The notes under the pieces were generated by a model that saw only the letters and a list, made by a program, of their open reading frames with translations, searched no databases and was not told where the DNA came from. A stretch of DNA of 14,043 nucleotides from Deltaproteobacteria bacterium UBA2385. Its GTDB lineage: Bacteria > Myxococcota_A > UBA796 > UBA2385. Shown here piece after piece: positions 7,439 through 14,043 of this stretch; the first letter of the stretch is position 1, and each line of letters begins with the position of its first letter. The stretch spans positions 1-14,043 of the forward strand of contig DDSR01000131.1 of assembly GCA_002343455.1 (NCBI GenBank), in the 5' to 3' direction. Position numbers and translations under genes: made by a program.

Positions 7439-8959
7439 ATGCGACTGCGCGCCGCCGCCTCCTGCCTCGCCACGCTGTCCCTCGTCGCGTGCGGGGACAC
7501 CAAGGTGATGGCCTTCAACACCCCACCGGTCGTCTCGATCATCCGCCCGTTGGACGGCGCCACCTTCCTCTCCGACGAGGTCATCGTGGTCGAAGGGGTG
7601 GCCGACGACTCCCAGGACGCCGCCGAAGACTTGCGCCTGTACTGGACCAGCAGCCTGGACGGGGACCTGGGCGAGGACAGCCCCGACGTCAACGGCGAGT
7701 TCTACCTCGCGCTGACCGGCCTCTCGGCCGGCTCGCACGCCCTGACGTTGACCGTGCTGGACACCGATGGCGAGAGCGGATCGACCAGCGTGGGCTTCGA
7801 GGTCGGGGTCGGCGCCTCCGGGGCGCCCTCGGTCGTGATGGTCTCGCCCCAGGCCGGCGACTCCTTCCTCGCCGGCGAGACCTTCTCGGTCTACGGCACG
7901 GTCAGCGACGAGCAGCAGACACCCGACACCCTCGAGCTGAGCCTCTCCTCCAGCCTGCAGGGCGAGCTCTGGAGCGGCGCGGCCAGCGCCACCGGCTCGG
8001 TCGTGGTCGAGGTGGCCGGCGGCCTGAGCGAGGGGGACCACGTGCTCAGCCTGCTGGCGCGAGACCAGGACGGCAACCTGGCCGAGGCCGGCACCGCGAT
8101 CGAGGTGATCGCCGACGGCCGGCCGGGCGCGGCGATCTCCGAGCCCGCCGACGGCAGCCGCCACGTCTACACCGACACCATCAGCCTGCGCGGCATGGTC
8201 AGCGACGCCGAGACCGACACCGAGCTGCTGCGGACCAGCTGGGAGTCGGACCGGGACGGCCTGCTGGCCAGCGGGGCGCCCGACAGCGCCGGCAACACCT
8301 CGGTCGGAACGACGCTGTCCCTCGGCGTCCACACCATCACCCTCTCGGTGCTGGACGAGGAGGACAAGGTGGGCAGCGACAGCGTGGTCCTGACGGTCTA
8401 CGACCCGCTGGAGGTCGACGACGACGCGGACGGCTGGACCGAGAACGACGGCGACTGCGACGACGGGGACGCCAGCGTCAACCCCGGCGCGACCGAGATC
8501 TGCGACACGATCGACAACGACTGCGACGGCATGGTCAACGAGAACGCCTGGGACACCTGGGAAGAGAACGACAGCTTCGCCGCGGCCTTCGACCTGGGCG
8601 AGGTCGACGACTCGATCTGGTCCAGCGAGAGCATCACCATGGCCACCATCACCCTGCACGGGTCGGGGGACGTGGACTGGTTCCGCTGGGACGCCGACGA
8701 CGAGTGGTACGACAACGTCGGCATCAGCGTGCGGGTGACGGGCCTGCCCTCCAGCGGGACCTACGCGATCGAGCTGTACCAGATCGACGGCAGCACCGCG
8801 ACCTTGCGCGACAGCGCCTCGGGCTCGGCCGCCCTCAGCGTCAGCTACGAGGGCGACCTCTTCGACACCGACGAGGACCTCTGGGCCATCCGCTTCTACG
8901 CCAGCGGCTGGCCCTCGGGGAGCTGCTCCACAAGCTACTCGATCACCATCAGCAGCTAG
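7439..8959 (+). CDS. Surface lipoprotein with three Ig-like repeats, MopE-type metal motif and a C-terminal beta domain
   Basis: A 506-residue exported lipoprotein. The ATG at 7439 is preferred over an upstream in-frame ATG at 7340 because GGAG lies 5 nt before it and it starts a lipoprotein signal: MRLRAAASCLATLSLVACGD, lipobox LVAC, Cys18. Three diverged Ig/PKD-like repeats follow (about 28-123, 129-224, 228-320), each opening with a P-x-x-G motif, holding a V-x-D segment and closing with L-x-V-x-D plus a final strand. Residues 326-368 are Asp/Asn-rich with Cys340, Cys355 and Cys362 (DGDCDDGD, DNDCDG), the pattern of the MopE copper/metal-binding motif frequent in myxobacterial surface proteins. 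Residues 372-506 resemble a pre-peptidase C-terminal (PPC-like) beta domain, with DVDWFRW as its hallmark. The protein is strongly acidic and probably sits on the outside of the cell or in the periplasm. It is the only plus-strand gene; its role (adhesion, metal binding) is inferred. Confidence 0.88.
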   Translation: MRLRAAASCLATLSLVACGDTKVMAFNTPPVVSIIRPLDGATFLSDEVIVVEGVADDSQDAAEDLRLYWTSSLDGDLGEDSPDVNGEFYLALTGLSAGSHALTLTVLDTDGESGSTSVGFEVGVGASGAPSVVMVSPQAGDSFLAGETFSVYGTVSDEQQTPDTLELSLSSSLQGELWSGAASATGSVVVEVAGGLSEGDHVLSLLARDQDGNLAEAGTAIEVIADGRPGAAISEPADGSRHVYTDTISLRGMVSDAETDTELLRTSWESDRDGLLASGAPDSAGNTSVGTTLSLGVHTITLSVLDEEDKVGSDSVVLTVYDPLEVDDDADGWTENDGDCDDGDASVNPGATEICDTIDNDCDGMVNENAWDTWEENDSFAAAFDLGEVDDSIWSSESITMATITLHGSGDVDWFRWDADDEWYDNVGISVRVTGLPSSGTYAIELYQIDGSTATLRDSASGSAALSVSYEGDLFDTDEDLWAIRFYASGWPSGSCSTSYSITISS

Positions 8960-11331
8960 AAGTTCCGGTCCAGGCGCAGGGCGATCTGCGGCCAGCGGCT
9001 GGACGGCGTGATGGAGGGCTGGCTGTCCAGCAGCCCGGCGACCGTGACCGCCGCGTAGGTCGGGCGGGCGCCGAAGAGGTCGGCCTTGCCGCCCAGGCCC
9101 AGGGCCCAGCCGCTCGCCAGGGTCGTCCCGCCAGAGGTGGGCTCGGAGCTGGCGCTGCCGGGGTTGGCCCGCAGGGCGCCGGCGTCCAGGCCCGCGGTCA
9201 GCTGGAGCTGCGAGAGCCAGGCCAGTGGGAGGGGGACGCTGGCCTGGCGCAGCGCGTTCCAGCGGCCCTCGACGCTGGCGATGGCGGCCTGGTGGCCGAG
9301 CAGATCCGCGGAGGACAGGCCCCGGACCCCACCGCTCCCGCCAAGGCTGAGCAGGCGGTGCTCGACCTCGCCGACGACCAGGCCGCCCGAGGCTCTCCCG
9401 GCCAGGGCCAGCCGACCTCCGACCGGGACCAGGCCCGTGAGGCCGCCGCGGAGGCCTCCCCAGCGGGCCGAGGAGCCGGGGACCAGCCCGCCGTCGACGC
9501 TCGCGGTCAGGCGGTAGCCGCGCATCGGCAGGTCGGTGTCCACCCGGGTCTCCCAGGCGAAGCCCATCCCGCCGCCCAGGGCGACCCGCCCGTCCTTGGT
9601 GGGGCGGTAGCCGGGGTCCAGCAGGGCGGGGCCGGCCAGGGCCCACAGCCGGAGCGGGCGGCTGCGGCGGTCCTGGAGCGGCCCGCGAAAGTGGAAGACG
9701 CCGGCCTGGGCCCGGACCAGGTCGCGGGAGTCGGTGGCGAGGCCCAGGTCGAAGAGCCAGCGGGTGTCGTACTGGCGGCGGAAGGTCAGGTCGGCGAAGG
9801 CGGTGATGCGCCCCTCGGAGAGGTTCAGCTCGGCGGGGAAGGCGCTGGCGACGACGGTCCAGCGGCGCGGCCAGCGGTCGAAGAGCGGCGACTGGTCGAC
9901 GTCGCCGTGGGGGTCGATCTCGACGGAGCGGGGCTTGTCGGCCAGCGGCAGCCGCAGCTCGGCGGGTCCGGGGCCGGCCAGCCAGGCCTGCTCGTGGTCG
10001 TCGACCCTCAGGACGATGGCCTCGGCGGGCGCGTCGGGCTCGGCCTGCCGCTGCACCTGGACGACGAATTCCTCGCCCGCTCGCACCAGGTCGACCCGCA
10101 GATCGGTCGGCCCGGCCAGCCGACGCAGCTCCTCGAAGCCCTCCCGGGTCAGGCCGATCTCCGCCAGGGCCTCGGTCGGGTCGACCCCCTCGAGCAGGCG
10201 GCGCGAGAGGGCCAGGGCGGTGCCCTCGCCCAGCCGGTGATCGAGGCGGTGCTGGAGCACCCGGCCGGGCGCCTTGCGGTCGCTCAGCTCGGAGAGGTCG
10301 TCGAGCACCGGGTCGCCGGGCCACTGCTCGTCGAAGACCTCGCTGTAGAAGGGCAGGCTGCCGTCGTAGAGCAGGTCGTCGATCTGCGGGATCCAGGACA
10401 GCCAGCCCAGCGTCTTGCGCGCGTCGGGGCCCTCGGCGACCCGCTCGGCCAGCGTGTCGGCGACCAGCTCGCGCAGGCCGGGGTCCTCCAGGGGCAGGCC
10501 GGCGCGCAGCAGGCCGCGTCGCACGGCCGAGTGGTGGTAGCTGCGCAGGCCACCGCTCAGGCGCAGGGCGAGGTCGGAGAGGAAGAGCGTGCCGGGCCCT
10601 TCGCGGCTCAGGCGTCGCCAGGAGGGGCTCTCGACGACGGTGATGTCGGGCGGGCTGGGTTTGGACCAGGCCTGCGGCGCCGGCCAGCTCTGCTCCAGCA
10701 GGCGCACCAGCTCGGCGTCGCGGCGCGGCCGGCGGGGGCCGGCCTCGACGATGCGCAGGCTCCCCCCGGCCACGGCGTGGGTCTGGACGCGGGCCCCGGG
10801 CAGCACAGCCAGGGCCAGTCGCTCGGCCCGCCCCTCCCAGCGAAGGCTGCGATCGGCGGCCTCGGCCTCCAGCACCACCCCGTTGAGCACCCCGACGCTC
10901 CCCTCGGGCACGAGCACCTCGACCTGCCAGTCGACCAGCACCAGGGCGCGACCCCGCATCGGCTGGGGGTGCCACAGGCCGTTGGCGAAGAGCCCCCGGC
11001 CCTTGACGAAGCCGCTGGCATCGACACGCTCGGGCAGCACCGCCACGAAGAGGGCCCGCTCGGACTCGCGGGTGGGCTCCTGTCGGAGGAGCTTCAGGCG
11101 GCCCTGCTCGGTGGCGCCCGGGAAGGTGCGGCGGAGCTGGAGGTCGTCGGTCGGGATCGGCAGGGCCGAGAGCAGATCGTGCAGGCTGGTGCCGGCCGGG
11201 TCGAAGAGCTCGACCTCGCCGGTGATGCTGCGCAGATCATCGTGGACCCGGGCGCGAAGCTGCACCCGCGGCGCCTCCTGCGCGAAGGCCGGCAGCCAGC
11301 CCAGCAGCAACATCACCAGGGCGAGGCGCAC
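8956..11331 (-). CDS. Exported protein: M1-peptidase-like N-terminal part fused to Omp85-like beta-barrel
   Basis: A 791-residue protein. I chose the GTG at 11331 because it begins a signal peptide (VRLALVMLLLGWLPAFAQ, cleavage after AFA) and lies 4 nt after the upstream stop; further upstream the frame runs inside the other gene. Residues about 20-490 resemble by eye the layout of M1 aminopeptidases: an N-terminal beta domain, a helical middle, a segment near residues 360-415 similar to the M1 helical end (LQHRLDHRLGEGTALALSRR), then a beta domain. No HExxH zinc motif occurs, so peptidase activity is not expected. Residues about 493-791 look like an outer membrane barrel with alternating strands, an Omp85-like LGGSGGVRGL near 663, and a terminal phenylalanine (IALRLDRNF) as barrel assembly signals require. 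Codon usage matches the neighbours. The M1 relationship is tentative, the barrel more secure. Confidence 0.8.
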   Translation of the reverse strand: MRLALVMLLLGWLPAFAQEAPRVQLRARVHDDLRSITGEVELFDPAGTSLHDLLSALPIPTDDLQLRRTFPGATEQGRLKLLRQEPTRESERALFVAVLPERVDASGFVKGRGLFANGLWHPQPMRGRALVLVDWQVEVLVPEGSVGVLNGVVLEAEAADRSLRWEGRAERLALAVLPGARVQTHAVAGGSLRIVEAGPRRPRRDAELVRLLEQSWPAPQAWSKPSPPDITVVESPSWRRLSREGPGTLFLSDLALRLSGGLRSYHHSAVRRGLLRAGLPLEDPGLRELVADTLAERVAEGPDARKTLGWLSWIPQIDDLLYDGSLPFYSEVFDEQWPGDPVLDDLSELSDRKAPGRVLQHRLDHRLGEGTALALSRRLLEGVDPTEALAEIGLTREGFEELRRLAGPTDLRVDLVRAGEEFVVQVQRQAEPDAPAEAIVLRVDDHEQAWLAGPGPAELRLPLADKPRSVEIDPHGDVDQSPLFDRWPRRWTVVASAFPAELNLSEGRITAFADLTFRRQYDTRWLFDLGLATDSRDLVRAQAGVFHFRGPLQDRRSRPLRLWALAGPALLDPGYRPTKDGRVALGGGMGFAWETRVDTDLPMRGYRLTASVDGGLVPGSSARWGGLRGGLTGLVPVGGRLALAGRASGGLVVGEVEHRLLSLGGSGGVRGLSSADLLGHQAAIASVEGRWNALRQASVPLPLAWLSQLQLTAGLDAGALRANPGSASSEPTSGGTTLASGWALGLGGKADLFGARPTYAAVTVAGLLDSQPSITPSSRWPQIALRLDRNF

Positions 11332-11335
11332 CGGT

Positions 11336-12190
11336 TCAGAAGACGAAGCCGACCCGGGTGTCCAGCGTCGGTCGCGCGTCGAGCGGGGCGGCCAGGCCCA
11401 GGTGGAAGCCCACATCGCCGGAGACGATCCGCATCCCGGCGTGGATCACGAGCTGCCGCATCTCGGCGTCGTAGTCGGGGGCCGACTTCTTGGCCCGCAT
11501 CGAGCTGATGTTGAGCTCTCCCAGGCGCTCCTCGGAGAGCAGCGGGGTGGCGCGGATCCAGTTGAAGCCGACGCCGGCGTGGGGGTGGACGGTCCGCGTC
11601 TTGGAGCGCTGCATCGAGGCGAAGGCGACGGTCTTGCCCAGGGAGAGGCTGGCGTCGGCGACCCCCAGGTCCAGCTCGTCGTTGCCGATGTAGCCGGTGT
11701 AGCCGAGCTGCATGGCCAGCTCGGGCAGCTTGGGCTGGCCCTCCAGCGGGGCGAAGCGGCCGTAGGCGCCGACGATCCCCTGTCGGGTGAAGCTGACCCA
11801 CCCGACCCGGGCGCCCGCCTCGAGCGAGAGGGGCAGGCCCTTGCGGACCTGGAGCTCGGGGATGAAGAGGGCGCCGGCCGCCTGGTTGCCCTCGCGCGCC
11901 AGCTCCCAGGCGGTGGGCCCGCCGTTGTAGCGGTGGCCGTGCACGAAGACGGTCGAGGCGCCCATGGACAGGTCGAAGCCGTCCATCCCCAGGGTCGCGC
12001 CGCCCTGGGCCTTGTTGGCGATGCCGGTGCCGAGGTCCTTGACGACGGTTCGCCAGGCCTGGTTGACCTCGTCCGCGGTGCCGGCGGACTGGCCCTGGTA
12101 GCTGTCCATGCCCGAGACGATGATGTCCTGCGGGTAGCCGGCCCAGGCGGGGGAGAGCGTCAGGGTCAGGGCGAGGGCGGCGGCGAGCAT
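11336..12190 (-). CDS. Predicted outer membrane beta-barrel protein, unknown function
   Basis: A 284-residue exported protein. The ATG at 12190 has GAGG 4 nt upstream and begins a signal peptide, MLAAALALTLTLSPAWAG, with cleavage expected after AWA. The mature chain is rich in Gly and aromatic residues and alternates polar and hydrophobic residues (for example LSLEAGARVGWVSFTRQGIVGAYGRF, written here in two parts: LSLEAGARVGWV then SFTRQGIVGAYGRF). It ends LDTRVGFVF, a C-terminal phenylalanine strand typical of outer membrane barrels. I do not recognise the family. Its stop is 4 nt before the GTG of the M1-like/barrel protein, so the two are probably co-translated and may form a complex or pathway in the outer membrane. 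Confidence 0.82.
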   Translation of the reverse strand: MLAAALALTLTLSPAWAGYPQDIIVSGMDSYQGQSAGTADEVNQAWRTVVKDLGTGIANKAQGGATLGMDGFDLSMGASTVFVHGHRYNGGPTAWELAREGNQAAGALFIPELQVRKGLPLSLEAGARVGWVSFTRQGIVGAYGRFAPLEGQPKLPELAMQLGYTGYIGNDELDLGVADASLSLGKTVAFASMQRSKTRTVHPHAGVGFNWIRATPLLSEERLGELNISSMRAKKSAPDYDAEMRQLVIHAGMRIVSGDVGFHLGLAAPLDARPTLDTRVGFVF

Positions 12191-12255
12191 CGATCCTCAG
12201 CAGGGCAGGGAGAGAGCGGACGTTAGCCGCAGCGGCCGAGGAGGGCAAGCCGCCA

Positions 12256-13239
12256 TCAGCCGCCGACGCCGGTCATGACGCCCTCGAAGAGGGTGCCGCC
12301 GTCGGCCTGGCAGTCGTGGCCCCAGGGCTTGCCCATGACCATGGCGCGGATGGCCCGGTCGAGCTGCTCGTCGCTGGCGCCCTGGCGCAGCAGGTCGCGC
12401 AGGCTGGGGGTGTCCTCGTGCGCGAGGCAGGTGCGCAGGTGGCCGTTTGCCATCAGGCGCAGGCGGTTGCAGCCCGCGCAGAAGTGCTCGGTCAGCGGGC
12501 TGATGAAGCCCACCAGCAGGCCGCTCTCCTCGATCATCCAGGAGCGCGCCGGGCCCTCGCCGCTGCTGCCCCGCTGCGGGATCAGCGTGTAGCGCTCGGC
12601 GAGGCGCTGGCGGACCTTGGCGGCTGGCACGCACTGGTGCCAGCGCGCCTCGAAGGGCATGTACTCGATGAAGCGCAGCTCGGTGCGGTCGGCCTGCTGC
12701 CCGAAGTGCTCGACCAGCTCCTCGACCTCGTCCTCGTTCTCGCCCTTCAGCAGCACGGCGTTGATCTTGACCGGGCGCAGGCCAGCCTGGTGGGCCGCCT
12801 CGATGCCGCGCAGCACCCGGGCGAGGTCGCCGCCGCGGGTCAGGCGGGCGAAGCGCTCGGGCCGCAGCGAGTCGAGCGAGATGTTGATGCGGCGCAGGCC
12901 GGCCCGGGCCAGGGGCTCGGCCTGATCGACCAGGAAGTGCCCGTTGGTGGTCAGGGCGATGTCCTGGATCCCCGGGATCTCTGAGAGCATTCCGACCAGC
13001 TCAGGCAGGTCCTTGCGCAGGGTCGGCTCGCCGCCGGTCAGCCGCAGGCGGCGCACCCCGGCGGCGGCGAAGATGCGGGCGAGGCGGGTGATCTCCTCGT
13101 AGCTGAGCACCTCGGCGTGGGGCATCCAGCGGAAGCCTTCCGCGGGCATGCAGTAGGTGCAGCGGTAGTTGCAGCGGTCGGTGACGCTGATGCGCAGGTA
13201 GGTGTGCACCCGACCCAGGCTGTCAGTCAGTGGAGCCAT
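12256..13239 (-). CDS. moaA: GTP 3',8-cyclase MoaA
   Basis: A 327-residue radical SAM enzyme that converts GTP to 3',8-cyclo-GTP, the first step of molybdenum cofactor biosynthesis, working with MoaC. The N-terminal [4Fe-4S] cluster that cleaves S-adenosylmethionine is bound by Cys23, Cys27 and Cys30 (CNYRCTYC). The GGEP SAM-binding motif is at 69-72 (LTGGEPTLRKD). The second, GTP-binding cluster is bound by Cys254, Cys257 and Cys271 (C-x2-C-x13-C). The protein ends in Gly-Gly, the conserved MoaA tail that helps catalysis. Length is normal and all key residues are present, so it should be active. The ATG at 13239 gives the usual N-terminus with RISVTDRCNYRC; its Shine-Dalgarno is weak. It follows the Mrp-type gene after 24 nt on the same strand; no other moa or moe gene is in the window. 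Confidence 0.97.
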   Translation of the reverse strand: MAPLTDSLGRVHTYLRISVTDRCNYRCTYCMPAEGFRWMPHAEVLSYEEITRLARIFAAAGVRRLRLTGGEPTLRKDLPELVGMLSEIPGIQDIALTTNGHFLVDQAEPLARAGLRRINISLDSLRPERFARLTRGGDLARVLRGIEAAHQAGLRPVKINAVLLKGENEDEVEELVEHFGQQADRTELRFIEYMPFEARWHQCVPAAKVRQRLAERYTLIPQRGSSGEGPARSWMIEESGLLVGFISPLTEHFCAGCNRLRLMANGHLRTCLAHEDTPSLRDLLRQGASDEQLDRAIRAMVMGKPWGHDCQADGGTLFEGVMTGVGG

Positions 13240-13263
13240 GGGGGTCCGCTATCCCAAAAAGGG

Positions 13264-14043
13264 CTAGGAGAGGGCGGCCTTCACCGCGCGGGCGACCGCC
13301 GTGAATGCCTCGCCAGGACCGCCGTCTTCGAGCGCCACGGGCCGGCCGGCGTCGCCACCCTCCCGCACCCGCCCGTCGAGCGGGACCTGGGCGAGCAGCG
13401 GCACCTCGTAGCGCTCGGCGGTCCGGCGGCCGCCGCCCTCGCCGAAGGGGTGGATGCGGCTGCCGTCGGGCAGGTCCATCCAGGCCATGTTCTCGACCAC
13501 GCCCAGGACCGGCACCTCGAGCTTGCGGAACATCTCGACCCCGCGCACGGCGTCGAGCACGGCGACGTCCTGGGGGGTGGTGACGATGACGGCGCCGGCG
13601 ATGTCGACGGCCTGGATCATGGTCAGCTGGGCGTCGCCGGTGCCCGGGGGCAGGTCGATGATCAGGACGTCGAGCTGTCCCCAGGCCACGTCCTGCAGGA
13701 ACTGCTTGACCACCCCCATCACCATCGGGCCGCGCCAGATGATCGGCTCGTCGTCGGGGACCAGGAAGCCGATCGACATGGCCTTGATGCCGTAGGCCTC
13801 CATCGGGACGATCTTCTTGTCGTCGTTGGCGAAGACGCGGCCGCTGAGGTGCAGCATGGTGGGCACGCTGGGGCCGTAGATGTCGGCGTCCATGATGCCG
13901 ACCGACCAGCCCTGGCGCTGCAGGGCGATGGCGAGGTTGGTGGCGACGGTGGACTTGCCGACGCCGCCCTTGCCCGAGGCGACGGCAATGATGTTCTTCA
14001 CTCCGGGCAGCGGCTTCAAGCCACGCTGCACGGTGTGGGCGAC
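13264..14043 (-). CDS. Mrp/ApbC-type P-loop ATPase, iron-sulfur cluster carrier (5' end outside the window)
   Basis: 259 residues are visible and the frame stays open to the window edge; the start and the N-terminal FSCA (DUF59) domain usual in this family are probably outside. A GTG at 14031 lies in frame but is unlikely to be the start. The deviant Walker A motif SGKGGVGKST is at 13948-13977, followed by NLAIALQRQGWSVGIMDADIYGPSVP (here split as NLAIALQRQG and MDADIYGPSVP) and the switch-II DLPPGTGDAQ. These define the Mrp/NBP35 family, which carries and delivers Fe-S clusters. The usual CxxC after VVENM is replaced by MDLPDGSRIHPFG, and there is no cysteine anywhere in the visible chain. 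Such variants exist in several bacterial lineages; how they hold a cluster is not read from the sequence. Position just upstream of moaA, itself an Fe-S enzyme, fits a supply role. Confidence 0.93.
   Translation of the reverse strand, partial: VAHTVQRGLKPLPGVKNIIAVASGKGGVGKSTVATNLAIALQRQGWSVGIMDADIYGPSVPTMLHLSGRVFANDDKKIVPMEAYGIKAMSIGFLVPDDEPIIWRGPMVMGVVKQFLQDVAWGQLDVLIIDLPPGTGDAQLTMIQAVDIAGAVIVTTPQDVAVLDAVRGVEMFRKLEVPVLGVVENMAWMDLPDGSRIHPFGEGGGRRTAERYEVPLLAQVPLDGRVREGGDAGRPVALEDGGPGEAFTAVARAVKAALS

Noticed and set aside
7489..11508. A 1339-codon plus-strand frame running through the lipoprotein gene and across the barrel gene
   Set aside because: It is Arg/Gly/Gln-rich without signal peptide or motif, and conflicts with the well-supported lipoprotein and barrel frames. 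The same applies to the 1198-codon minus-strand frame at 7379-10975.
12191..12255. The 65-bp gap between moaA and the barrel gene as a terminator or promoter
   Set aside because: GCCGC-T-GCGGC can pair only with an impossible one-base loop, and no convincing -35/-10 pair is seen. Whether transcription continues here stays open.
13250..13266. Inverted repeat cccaaaaaggg between the Mrp and moaA genes as a terminator
   Set aside because: The stem is only 3 bp and there is no following T-run outside the loop; the 24-nt gap fits an operon.

Overview
The window is very GC-rich and densely coded. Ten protein genes can be supported: nine on the minus strand and one, a surface lipoprotein, on the plus strand. 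No rRNA, tRNA, CRISPR array, insertion sequence or phage gene was seen. The envelope content is Gram-negative: two lipoboxes, an RND efflux pump with a TolC-type outer membrane channel, and two proteins that look like outer membrane beta-barrels. Together with a lipoprotein combining Ig-like repeats and a MopE-type Asp/Cys metal-binding motif, and the GC-rich codon use, this fits Myxococcota or a related deltaproteobacterial lineage best. The taxonomic placement is inference; no marker gene was read that fixes it.

Right part (about 8956-14043, minus strand, read right to left). The 5'-truncated Mrp/ApbC ATPase gene runs into the window and is followed 24 nt later by moaA (GTP 3',8-cyclase, first step of molybdenum cofactor synthesis). 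After 65 nt comes a 284-residue exported barrel-like protein. Four nt later starts a 791-residue protein that joins a periplasmic part, resembling an M1-aminopeptidase scaffold without its zinc motif, to a C-terminal Omp85-like barrel. All four may be one transcript. The Mrp-MoaA pair makes sense as iron-sulfur carrier and iron-sulfur enzyme; the two barrel genes look like a separate envelope module.

Centre (7304-8959). A 135-bp divergent control region separates tetR (minus) from the lipoprotein gene (plus). It holds a near-perfect 18-bp palindrome that overlaps the likely -10 box of the tetR promoter, and a good -10 for the lipoprotein gene. The lipoprotein gene and the barrel gene converge and take their stop codons from the same CTAG.

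Left part (1-7303, minus strand). An efflux operon: tetR overlaps by 4 nt the gene for a lipoprotein membrane-fusion protein, then comes a 1503-residue protein that carries an RND permease and, in the same reading frame, a complete TolC-like channel preceded by an internal signal-peptide-like segment. Two small unknown genes follow: an 89-residue protein with a His/Asp tail, and a protein that leaves the window with a proline-rich repeat. The likely logic is TetR repression relieved by a ligand, with periplasmic adaptor, inner membrane pump and outer channel made from one message. The most unusual items are the permease-channel fusion and the M1-like/barrel fusion.
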